This document shows positions 16,673 to 24,885 of a DNA stretch of 64,000 nucleotides, one piece after another (within the stretch, counting starts at the first letter, position 1; every line of letters begins with the position of its first letter). The stretch covers positions 1 to 64,000 of the forward strand of contig CAYPIY010000013.1 in NCBI GenBank assembly GCA_964410965.1. The letters are read 5' to 3'. The position numbers were made by a program, and so were the translations under genes. The DNA is from JBBIRG01 sp964410965 (GTDB lineage: Bacteria; CLD3; SB21; JBBIRG01). The notes under the pieces were generated by a model. The model saw nothing but the letters and a program-made list of their open reading frames with translations. It ran no database searches and was not told the DNA's origin.

Positions 16673-19600
16673 ATGGCCGAACCGAATAAAAACCAAAAGT
16701 TTCTCGAGTTCTATCTGACGGAACTCCTCAACCATGTGAAGAACACGAGCGAACACCGGTTTCAGCCGGCGGAATTCAGCGCAATCAAGAAAACCCTCGT
16801 ATATCTTTCCCATTCCCAAAATCCGACCGAAAGAATTGATACGCTGAAAAATGTTCCGGTCCTGAACCCGCTGCACGAATTTTTCACGGCGGTCCTGAAC
16901 CGTTTTCAGGATCCGGCATACCGGAAGAGCCATATGATGGCCGCCATTGAAGTGGACTCTGAAAAAGTATCCCAGATGTTCGCGGCGATCTTTCAATCCC
17001 AGGCATTGAGAAACGACCTGGTGGCCCAGCTTCCGGCCATCGGGATCACGCTTCAGTTCAGGCTGTCGCAGGAAACCCCGGAAGCCAAAGTCCTTCCCGC
17101 TCCCGAAATAAAAACACCCGCCGAAACCGAGAAAAAAACACCGGCATCACCCGTATCAGATGATTTTAAACGGGTTGGCGACATGCTCGGATTTCTTACC
17201 AGCCGGATGAAGAAATTTGTCACCCCGAAGGAAGAAACCGCGACCCTTCCCGCGACGGAGGAACCAAAGGAATCTTCGGCCGTATCGTCGCTGGCGGAGT
17301 TCAAAACGGCCGCCCGAAGGGATCTGGATGAAATCCAGAAAGCCCTGACACGGCTTCAGTCGAACCCTGAACGCGGAAGTTATATCATCGAACTCGCCGA
17401 CGCGACCGGTTCGCTGAAAAAAACGGCACGCCTTTTTGAAGCCATGTCGGTATATGAAACGCTCCGGCGCATAGAAAAAACACTGAACGACGTCGCTGAC
17501 CGCGTGGATGACCATGCCACTTCGGTGGTTGAGCCGTCCCGCAAAGCGCTGGACAATCTTTTTCAGACCATTCAAGAGTGGTCACGAAGCCCCGAAACCG
17601 TGACGTCAGAAGGCCTGGACGCGTCCATGAAAGCCCATGCGGATGAATTCCACAGGCACCTTGCGCCCGCAGTCCTTCCTGAAATCAGGGATTCAGGGAC
17701 AAAGCCTGCCCCCACACCGGAACAAGCCGGCACTGACCTTAGCCGGATCGTGATCAATGTTCAGTCGGTCAACAATGAAAATTTCGCGATATTCAAGGAC
17801 GAGTCTCAATATTATCTGAATTCCGTTGACACGATCCTCAGCCATTTTGAGGACGCTGATCCGGTCACGGCTCTGAAGGAAATTGACCAGGCCATCCGTG
17901 CCGTCAACACGGCCTCGCGGATGATCCGGCTCCAGTTCTTCAATGACCTTTGCGGGGCGTACATCCGGTCGATCGAAACCGTGCTGAACAAGCAGATCAT
18001 GATTCCCCCGGAATTTTTGTCCTATTACAAAACGGCGCAATCCTATTTCCGCGACCTCCTCAGCGTCAGGCCTATCGCCCTTTCCGACTGGCAGCGCCTG
18101 ATCGCGGTGCTTGTGGATACGGAAAAGAACATCAGGAACATTGCCGAAACACAGGTCCGGAAAACCGAAGAAAAGCCACTGACTGAAAAATCCCTGCTGA
18201 CCCGGGAAATCCCGCCTGCTGTCACCACGGTACACCCCGCGCAACCGCAGTCATCCGGAAACGGGTACCGCTGGATCGATGAAATACAAACCGTAATTCT
18301 CGGGTTCTTCAGCGCCGGCTCGACACATGCCGTTCCCGAACACGAGCGAGAGGAACCCGCAGAAACACCGGCGCCGGAAAAAATAGAAATATTACATGAA
18401 TCCCTTCCGGAGCCTGAAATACCCTTACCGATTAAGGAAATACGGAAAGAAGAAATACCGCTCAAGCCTCCTGAAAAGGAACCCGTCCTTCAGAAGCCGG
18501 TTCAGTCAGGACTTGACCTGCTTTCCATCATGGTTAACCCTTCGGGCGACCTGACAAAAATAAAATTGCCGACTTTCATCGAAATGATGAATGTTGACCC
18601 CGAAAACATCCCGGAAATCAGTCATAAACAGATACAGCATTTTCTGAAGAAGAAACCGGAAAAATCCATCCTCCCCGAAACCACCAAAACCAGGCTGAGC
18701 CCGGAAAAGACCGCGGTCCAGAAATCCGACAATATCCCTACAGAACAGCTTCAGACACGCATTCAGAGGATTCGCCTGCATGAATACAAATTCGCTGACG
18801 TGGACTCGGAATTGCTGGAGATTTTCAATCAGGAATCAGAAAGCTATTTCCGGCTCTTCGATAAGGCGATCCGACGACTGCAGAGCAACCTGAAAGACGA
18901 GTCGGCCCTGAAAGACATTGAGCGGGTAAGCCACAGCATCAAGAGTTCGGCGCGCATGCTCGGCTTCGAGAAGATCAGCGGAATCGCCGCTTGCGTCGAA
19001 CTTCTGACGGAACGCTACTTCGAAAAGGAAATCACGTTCGACGAAAACCTGCTGGAACTGTTCGACGATATCGGCAAAACACTGAAAAGCCTGTATAAGA
19101 AGGAACAAGTTGACATCACCAGCATCGCCGAGCGCCTGAACCGGCTTGAAAATAAGTTCGCCGTGCCCCATCTTTTCACGCGCTATATCCTGAACGATGC
19201 CCAGGCGGACATCCTTCCGCCGGAACAGACGGAAGTCAAGCCGCAGGCCGAAGTATCCGGAACCGGAGATACCGGAGCCGAAAAAGAAAAAACGACAGCC
19301 CCGGCGGCAAAATATTTTGACACGCTGAACATTGATGCCGAACTGATCGAGATTTTCCGGGAAGAGGCCTCGACGTATTTTAAGCTTTTTGAAGCCGCGA
19401 TGAAAAGACTCACCTCGGATCCGCGGTACCGGGAAGGCGCCCGGGATATCGAAAAATCCGCGCACAGCCTGAGGAGTTCGTCCCGGATGATCGGGCTCCA
19501 TAAGATCGCCTCTCTGGCCAAACCGGTCGAGGTTCTTGCCGAGCGCATCAGTAAAGGGCTCCTGAACCCGGACCCGCCCGTCCTTGAGTTGCTCGGAAAG

Positions 19601-19978
19601 GCCATCCGGAATTTGCAGCGGCTTTCGGACGGATATGATGAGGACATCGAACCCTTGCTGGAACGCCTGACCGTCCTGGAAAGTTCCGTACCTGAAGCGA
19701 CCGACGAGGCTTCTGTCCCCGAAAAAGAAGACCTTCGCGAGGGACTGACAACGCTACATGAAGATTCCGGCGGGGAAGAACTTGTCAGGAAAGCGGGAAA
19801 GATAAAAAAGAAACCGTCGAAGAAACAGCCTGTTCATCCGTTCAGCGATATCGAATACAGCGACGACCCGATACTCAAGCATGCCGCCGGAAAACCGGAC
19901 AACCTGCTGGACGAAATGTTCGTAAATTCGCTAAATCAGAATACAGAATCCCAGAAAGAGGTGAACCATGAATCCTAA
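16673..19978 (+). CDS. Large multi-HPt phosphotransfer protein
   Basis: 1101 residues, soluble, with at least four CheA-type HPt-like modules joined by Pro/Glu/Lys-rich linkers. The modules lie at about 203-290, 364-440, 709-800 and 885-975. Modules 3 and 4 carry the phosphorylatable His (His754 in SHSIKSSARMLGF, His931 in AHSLRSSSRMIGL). Modules 1 and 2 keep the helix pattern (GSLKKTARLFEAM, AIRAVNTASRMIRL) but have no His. There is no kinase ATPase or receiver domain, so phosphate must come from another kinase. The start has no Shine-Dalgarno and follows a terminator closely. The stop overlaps the next gene by 11 bases. Confidence 0.85.
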   Translation: MAEPNKNQKFLEFYLTELLNHVKNTSEHRFQPAEFSAIKKTLVYLSHSQNPTERIDTLKNVPVLNPLHEFFTAVLNRFQDPAYRKSHMMAAIEVDSEKVSQMFAAIFQSQALRNDLVAQLPAIGITLQFRLSQETPEAKVLPAPEIKTPAETEKKTPASPVSDDFKRVGDMLGFLTSRMKKFVTPKEETATLPATEEPKESSAVSSLAEFKTAARRDLDEIQKALTRLQSNPERGSYIIELADATGSLKKTARLFEAMSVYETLRRIEKTLNDVADRVDDHATSVVEPSRKALDNLFQTIQEWSRSPETVTSEGLDASMKAHADEFHRHLAPAVLPEIRDSGTKPAPTPEQAGTDLSRIVINVQSVNNENFAIFKDESQYYLNSVDTILSHFEDADPVTALKEIDQAIRAVNTASRMIRLQFFNDLCGAYIRSIETVLNKQIMIPPEFLSYYKTAQSYFRDLLSVRPIALSDWQRLIAVLVDTEKNIRNIAETQVRKTEEKPLTEKSLLTREIPPAVTTVHPAQPQSSGNGYRWIDEIQTVILGFFSAGSTHAVPEHEREEPAETPAPEKIEILHESLPEPEIPLPIKEIRKEEIPLKPPEKEPVLQKPVQSGLDLLSIMVNPSGDLTKIKLPTFIEMMNVDPENIPEISHKQIQHFLKKKPEKSILPETTKTRLSPEKTAVQKSDNIPTEQLQTRIQRIRLHEYKFADVDSELLEIFNQESESYFRLFDKAIRRLQSNLKDESALKDIERVSHSIKSSARMLGFEKISGIAACVELLTERYFEKEITFDENLLELFDDIGKTLKSLYKKEQVDITSIAERLNRLENKFAVPHLFTRYILNDAQADILPPEQTEVKPQAEVSGTGDTGAEKEKTTAPAAKYFDTLNIDAELIEIFREEASTYFKLFEAAMKRLTSDPRYREGARDIEKSAHSLRSSSRMIGLHKIASLAKPVEVLAERISKGLLNPDPPVLELLGKAIRNLQRLSDGYDEDIEPLLERLTVLESSVPEATDEASVPEKEDLREGLTTLHEDSGGEELVRKAGKIKKKPSKKQPVHPFSDIEYSDDPILKHAAGKPDNLLDEMFVNSLNQNTESQKEVNHES

Positions 19979-21551
19979 GATCCATATGACCGTTATGTTT
20001 CTGCTCATGCTGGCCATTTCCATGGTACGCGCGGAAACAAAAAAATACGGAGTCCTTGACAAAAATGAAACCTGGGAAGGCGTGATCATCGTCACCGGCG
20101 ATGTCAGGGTCCCTGAGGGCCGTACTCTGACGATCAAACCGAACGCGCTGATCAAATTTGAGGCTAACCGTGATGATATGGCCGGCGGTTACGATGCCGG
20201 AAAATCGGAACTCATCATCGAGGGTGTTCTGAAAGCCGAAGGCAAGGAAAAATACGAAATCCGGTTCACATCCGGTAATTTTCTCCTCCCCGTGGAACAG
20301 CAGGCCCAGCAATCCAAAGCCCAGCCCCAGGCCGGTGACTGGTACGGAATCGTTTTCATGAAAGGAAATCACGACCGCAGTATTCTTTCTTATTGCGTCG
20401 TGGAATTCGCCTATGACGGCGTTACCTGCGTAAACGCATCGCCCCGGATTTACCGAAACCGAATCGAAGGCAATTACTGGAACGGCATACTCTGCGATGT
20501 GGTTTCCAACCCGAAAATCAACAACAACCAGATCCTGAACAACGGCTATGCCGGAATCAACACAAAGATCAATTCAGCGCCCAGCGCCAGCGGAAATGAA
20601 ATCACCGGCAACCGGTTCGGCATCCTTGTCCAGGACGTCTCCAAACCCGTCATTGGCGACATGAAACTCGGAGAAAACAGCGGAAAGAACGCGATTTACG
20701 GTAACCTCGAATACAACCTGTACAACCATACCAAGAACGTGATTTACGCCCAGCGGAACGACTGGGGAGACAATACGCACGCCGACCGCCTGATCAAGGA
20801 TGACGACGAGAACTCCAAATACGGGATTGTGGTGTACGCCCCGGTTTTCGCTTCCGGTAAGATCTCTTACCTGGAATACCAGAACCTGGCATCGGCCGTC
20901 GCAACGGGTGTCGCGGACGATAAAGCCCTGAAAGAGAAAGAAATCGAGGAACTGAAAAAGAAAATCGAGGAAAGCAAAAAGCTGCAGAGCGAACAGACAA
21001 CCACCGGAACCGTGATTGAGGATAAATCCAAGGAAGAACAGGAACGTCTGCTCGCGGAACAGGAAAAGGAAAAGGAACGTCTGAGGCTCCTGGAAGAACA
21101 GCTGAAACTGCAGGAACAGATCAGAATCGAACAGGAAAAACAGCTTGCGCTGAAGAAAAAGGAAGAAGAAGACCGGAAGCGGCTTGAGGACGAACAGAAG
21201 AAGAAAGCGGCCCTGGAAAAGAAAGAAACAGCGGTTGCATCAACTTTCACCGCACCCAAAATGGCCAACGAACTGGACAAAAGCCCCAAGGTCATCTCAA
21301 AAGTCACGCCGACACTGCCCAAAGAGGCCCAGCAGGCCAAAGTCAGCGGTACCGTATCGCTCCGCGTCCTGGTGGGATTAGACGGCAAGGCCAAGGAATT
21401 GTATGTCGCGAAGCGAATCGGCAACAAAGACTTTGACCAGATGATCGAAGATGAGGCCAAGGCAACCGTGAAGAAATGGGTCTTTGAAGTCGGCCAGTTT
21501 GAGGGAAAAAATGTCGAATACTGGACGGTCGTGACCATGATGTTCAAGTAA
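19968..21551 (+). CDS. Exported beta-helix / coiled-coil / TonB C-terminal domain protein
   Basis: 527 residues. A signal peptide (1-22, ending MVRA) is followed by a right-handed parallel beta-helix (~25-310) with NosD-like repeats such as SPRIYRNRIEGNYWNGI and NPKINNNQILNNGYAGI. A long charged coiled coil (~320-425; runs of KEIEELKKKIEE and EQEKEKERLRLLEEQ type) leads to a TonB-like C-terminal domain (~435-527) with SGTVSLRVLVGLDGKAKEL. TonB-C normally contacts outer-membrane receptors and is driven by an inner-membrane TonB. Here it has no N-terminal anchor and is on a secreted beta-helix. It is coupled to the HPt gene by an 11-base overlap. I do not know a characterised homologue. Confidence 0.82.
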   Translation: MNPKIHMTVMFLLMLAISMVRAETKKYGVLDKNETWEGVIIVTGDVRVPEGRTLTIKPNALIKFEANRDDMAGGYDAGKSELIIEGVLKAEGKEKYEIRFTSGNFLLPVEQQAQQSKAQPQAGDWYGIVFMKGNHDRSILSYCVVEFAYDGVTCVNASPRIYRNRIEGNYWNGILCDVVSNPKINNNQILNNGYAGINTKINSAPSASGNEITGNRFGILVQDVSKPVIGDMKLGENSGKNAIYGNLEYNLYNHTKNVIYAQRNDWGDNTHADRLIKDDDENSKYGIVVYAPVFASGKISYLEYQNLASAVATGVADDKALKEKEIEELKKKIEESKKLQSEQTTTGTVIEDKSKEEQERLLAEQEKEKERLRLLEEQLKLQEQIRIEQEKQLALKKKEEEDRKRLEDEQKKKAALEKKETAVASTFTAPKMANELDKSPKVISKVTPTLPKEAQQAKVSGTVSLRVLVGLDGKAKELYVAKRIGNKDFDQMIEDEAKATVKKWVFEVGQFEGKNVEYWTVVTMMFK

Positions 21552-21570
21552 TAATTCCCGTATAAAAAAA

Positions 21571-21604
21571 AAGGTGATCCCGAATGAGGATCACCTTTTT
21601 TTTT
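21571..21604. terminator. Bidirectional intrinsic terminator
   Basis: AAGGTGATCC pairs perfectly with GGATCACCTT around a 7-base loop. A T-run follows on the plus strand and an A-run precedes it, so it can serve both the TonB-C gene and the convergent otsB gene. Confidence 0.9.
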
Positions 21605-21631
21605 GGCCGTCGCCGGATAAAGATTTGTATT

Positions 21632-22414
21632 TTAATCTGCGCGACATGCAAACAATCTTTCTAGCAATGCCAGTGCGGATTCCCGCCGGACAAGCCGGAA
21701 CCTCGCGGAAGTGTTTCCGTCGCCAATACGGACGGTATACGAACGGTCCGGCATAGCGAGGAACATCGATTCATCATTGACATCATCGCCCATGGCAAAC
21801 AGGTAGTCATAGCCCTCCAGCGCGAAGAGGTTGCGGATGGCCGATCCCTTATCAATACCGGGAGACATGAATTCAATCACCTTATTCCCTTCGATCATTT
21901 CAAACCGGGCCGGCTGCTGAAAGCCCGTTTCGATTTCGGATCTGATCATTCCGGCAGTCCTGGCCGCGGATGCGGGTTCCGATTCCCTGTAATGCCAGAC
22001 GACGGCGGTTTCCTTGACTTCCACAAACGATCCCGGACAGGATTTGACCGCCCGATCAAGGAAGACCGCGATTTTTTTTATCCAGCCCCTGGAGCCGCAG
22101 TCGGGCTCTGTCCATTTCTGTCCGGGTCTGAGGCTGAATGCGCCGTGTTCCGCGATCAGCGTAACTGAATACATAGACAAATGCTTTTCCAGGAAATGCT
22201 TTGTTCTCCCGCTGATGACCGCAAGGGTATTACGCGGATCCGAAGAAGCGCGTTCCAGGATCCCGCGGACGAACACATCCGGCAAAGCATCCGCAGGATT
22301 TTTTGCGAACGGAACGAGCGTTCCGTCATAGTCCAGTAGTATCAGTCTCCTTTTTGCACGAAAGTAACTCCTGACTAATAATTCCTGCTGCGCCGAATCG
22401 AGAAAAAGGGTCAT
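21632..22414 (-). CDS. otsB: Trehalose-6-phosphate phosphatase
   Basis: 260 residues of the HAD-IIB OtsB family. Motif I is RLILLDYDGTLVPF (Asp28 nucleophile, Asp30), then LAVISGRTKHFLEK, LIAEHGAF, the cap segment EVKETAVVWHYR, and motif IV FAMGDDVNDESMF. It removes phosphate from trehalose-6-phosphate to give trehalose. No otsA trehalose-phosphate synthase is adjacent. It is 76 bases downstream of the aldolase gene on the same strand but separated from it by a strong terminator, so it probably has its own promoter or depends on read-through. Confidence 0.9.
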   Translation of the reverse strand: MTLFLDSAQQELLVRSYFRAKRRLILLDYDGTLVPFAKNPADALPDVFVRGILERASSDPRNTLAVISGRTKHFLEKHLSMYSVTLIAEHGAFSLRPGQKWTEPDCGSRGWIKKIAVFLDRAVKSCPGSFVEVKETAVVWHYRESEPASAARTAGMIRSEIETGFQQPARFEMIEGNKVIEFMSPGIDKGSAIRNLFALEGYDYLFAMGDDVNDESMFLAMPDRSYTVRIGDGNTSARFRLVRRESALALLERLFACRAD

Positions 22415-22425
22415 ATCCTGGTTCT

Positions 22426-22467
22426 AAAAAAAAGCCCGTCCGGATATTCCAGCGAAAATCCGGACGG
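22426..22467 (-). terminator. Intrinsic terminator of the aldolase gene
   Basis: On the minus strand CCGTCCGGAT pairs with ATCCGGACGG around a 12-base loop and is followed by GC and a run of eight T. It sits between the aldolase stop and the otsB start. Confidence 0.85.
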
Positions 22468-22490
22468 ACGAAAAAATATCTGTGACGGGT

Positions 22491-23492
22491 TCAGCCCTTG
22501 TCGTTGGAACCCAAAACGTTGACGATCTTGTGTTTGTACAACACTTTCAGGGCGTCGCGTGCGGGTCCGAGGTATTTTCTCGGATCGAATTCCGCAGGTG
22601 TTTCCTTAAAGACTTTCCGGATTGCAGCGGTCGCGGCAAGCCTGCCGTCGGAGTCGATATTGATTTTGCAGACTGCGGAAGCCGCGGCCCGGCGCAGCTG
22701 TTCTTCCGGGATGCCGACGGCGTCTTTGAGCTGTCCCCCGTTTTCATTGATGATTTTCACAAGATCCGCAGGGACCGAGGATGCGCCGTGCAGAACAATC
22801 GGGAATCCGGGGATACGCCGCTCGATCTCCTCGAGGATGTCAAACCGCAGGGGCGGCGGGATCAGGATCCCGTCCTCGTTGCGTGTACACTGTGATGGTT
22901 TGAATTTAGCGGCTCCGTGGGAAGTGCCGATGGAGATGGCCAGGGAATCCACGCCGGTCTTGGTCACGAAATCGACCACGTCGTCCGGCTGGGTGTACAC
23001 CGATTTCGCGGCGACCACGTCATCCTCGATGCCGGCCAGCACTCCCAGCTCGCCTTCCACGGTGACATCGTATTTGTGGGCATATTCCACCACGCTGCGG
23101 GTCACTTCGATGTTCTTTTCGTAGGCGTGGTGCGAGCCGTCGATCATGACCGATGAGAATCCGCTTTCGATGCAGCTGATGCAGAGTTCGAGGCTGTCGC
23201 CGTGGTCAAGATGAAGAACGATCGGAATCCCCTTGCCGCCGGTCAGTTCTTTCGCGTACGCGACGGCGCCCTCGGCCATATACCGGAGAAGCGTCTGGTT
23301 GGCGTATTTCCGGGCTCCCGAGGACACCTGGAGGATCACCGGGGAATTGGTTTCCGCGCAGGCCATGATGATCGCCTGGAGCTGTTCCATATTGTTGAAG
23401 TTGAACGCCGGGATCGCGAAACCGCCTTTGACGGCTTTGCTGAACAATCCCTTCGAATTCACGAGTCCGATTTGTTTATAACTGACCGCCAT
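22491..23492 (-). CDS. fba: Class II fructose-1,6-bisphosphate aldolase
   Basis: 333 residues from the ATG at 23492, chosen over one 24 bases upstream because AAGGAG sits 7 bases before it. Class II features are visible: GFAIPAFNFNNMEQLQAI, the zinc-binding LHLDHGDSLELC, GFSSVMIDGSHHAYEKNI, GELGVLAG, the conserved SIGTSHGAAKF, and VLHGASSVP. The enzyme interconverts fructose-1,6-bisphosphate with DHAP and glyceraldehyde-3-phosphate in glycolysis and gluconeogenesis. The insert RNEDGILIPPPLRFDILEEI is typical of the long class IIB forms. A stand-alone gene with its own terminator. Confidence 0.93.
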   Translation of the reverse strand: MAVSYKQIGLVNSKGLFSKAVKGGFAIPAFNFNNMEQLQAIIMACAETNSPVILQVSSGARKYANQTLLRYMAEGAVAYAKELTGGKGIPIVLHLDHGDSLELCISCIESGFSSVMIDGSHHAYEKNIEVTRSVVEYAHKYDVTVEGELGVLAGIEDDVVAAKSVYTQPDDVVDFVTKTGVDSLAISIGTSHGAAKFKPSQCTRNEDGILIPPPLRFDILEEIERRIPGFPIVLHGASSVPADLVKIINENGGQLKDAVGIPEEQLRRAAASAVCKINIDSDGRLAATAAIRKVFKETPAEFDPRKYLGPARDALKVLYKHKIVNVLGSNDKG

Positions 23493-23596
23493 AGTATTCT
23501 CCTTGGTTGGTTGCATATTGAACCAAGCTAATCAGAAAAAAAGTGAAACTCAATAGTTCGTTCATTTTTTTCATCCGAACGAAGTCCATGAGAAGA

Positions 23597-24565
23597 TCAT
23601 GCAAACTGTTCCGCGTAACCGAAAAGGGCCGGTGTTCCACCGGTGTGCCAGAAAAGCACGGAGGTCCCGGGCTCAAAAAACCGATGCTTCATTAAATCCA
23701 GAAGACCCGCGAACGCCCTGCCGGTATATACCGGATCAAGAAGAATCCCCTCTTCATGTGCAAGCATCCGGATGGCCTTTTTTTCAGGTTCTGTGAGGAC
23801 TCCGTAACCGGACTGATCGTAATCATGATTCACATGAATATCGGAAGGACGGATCTCCGCCCGGAGACTGAATTTGAAAGCCGCACGGCCTGAAATATCC
23901 AGAATATGCTCTTCGGCCGGTTTGCCGAAAATATGGGTTTTGTCGATATTGATACCGATGATCTGAGCCTTCAAGCCGTACAGCTTTTTTCCCAGGATCA
24001 TGCCCGCCTGGGTGCCGCCGGAACTTGTCGGGATGACGATATAATCAAACCCGAAGCCGGATTGCGATTGCTGCGCGAGCAGTTCCTCCATGGCGCGGAC
24101 ATAACCCAGACAGCCTGTCTCATTGGACCCGCCGACAGGAATGATGTACGGCTTGGAACCGTCGCGGCGCAGGTGTTCGGCTACCGAATCCTGGGTATGA
24201 CCGTCGTCGTGCCAGTGCACCGTCGCCCCGAAGAGTCGGTCAAGGAGCAAGTTTCCGCCCGACCGGCTTTGTCCCTTGTCATACAGGATCAGGTGGCAGG
24301 TCAGGCCTGCCATGGCGCAGGCCGCGGCGGTCTGCCGGCAATGGTTCGACTGGGCCGCCCCGGATGTGATGACCGCATCACACTGATGCACACGCGCCTG
24401 ATAGATCAGGTATTCCAGCTTCCGTGTTTTGTTCCCGCCCATCCCCAGTCCGGTATGATCATCCCTCTTGATATATAAAAGGACGGTTTTGAATTTTTCC
24501 GTCAATCGTTTCAACGAATGAACCGGTGTCGGGAAAAAACCCAGAGGGAAAAAATCACTTAGCAT
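23597..24565 (-). CDS. D-cysteine desulfhydrase / ACC-deaminase-family PLP enzyme
   Basis: 322 residues of the fold-II PLP family: FFPTPVHSLKRL, YIKRDDHTGLGMGGNKTRKLE with the PLP Lys46, TSGAAQSNHCRQTAAACA, IIPVGGSNETGCLGYV, and a PTSSGGTQAG phosphate-binding loop. This subgroup includes D-cysteine desulfhydrase (DcyD), which gives pyruvate, H2S and ammonia, and ACC deaminase. The two cannot be separated by eye. The start has AGGAGG upstream on the minus strand. It is 104 bases upstream of the aldolase gene. The pyrophoric-like label of any one activity should be treated as tentative. Confidence 0.85.
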   Translation of the reverse strand: MLSDFFPLGFFPTPVHSLKRLTEKFKTVLLYIKRDDHTGLGMGGNKTRKLEYLIYQARVHQCDAVITSGAAQSNHCRQTAAACAMAGLTCHLILYDKGQSRSGGNLLLDRLFGATVHWHDDGHTQDSVAEHLRRDGSKPYIIPVGGSNETGCLGYVRAMEELLAQQSQSGFGFDYIVIPTSSGGTQAGMILGKKLYGLKAQIIGINIDKTHIFGKPAEEHILDISGRAAFKFSLRAEIRPSDIHVNHDYDQSGYGVLTEPEKKAIRMLAHEEGILLDPVYTGRAFAGLLDLMKHRFFEPGTSVLFWHTGGTPALFGYAEQFA

Positions 24566-24885
24566 TCTGTAATCCTCCTAAAACAGTTCATTCTTCGGAA
24601 AGAAAACTTCATTTTTCTGTTTCATTCCCGATTACAGTTCATAATAGCAAGATTTTCATTTTATTGCCATAATATTTATCTCAACCGTTCCATCTGCGCA
24701 TCAGTAACAAGTCCGGATAGGGCACATATGAGGTGACTGAATTTCCTCAAGATTACATGCCTGAATATGGGTTTGATATTTTTTAAATCCTGTCTTGGTT
24801 ATTTTCGTTTACCTTTACATTGAAAAGGATATTAAAAGGAAACTAGCTTTTTAAATGTAAAAAACCAAGTTACGGAGTACAGAGT
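24566..24885. other. Intergenic region between divergent genes
   Basis: 320 bases separating the divergent desulfhydrase-like gene and the secreted-protein gene. AT-rich; it must hold promoters for both directions. I see no convincing promoter pair, operator or small gene. Confidence 0.5.
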
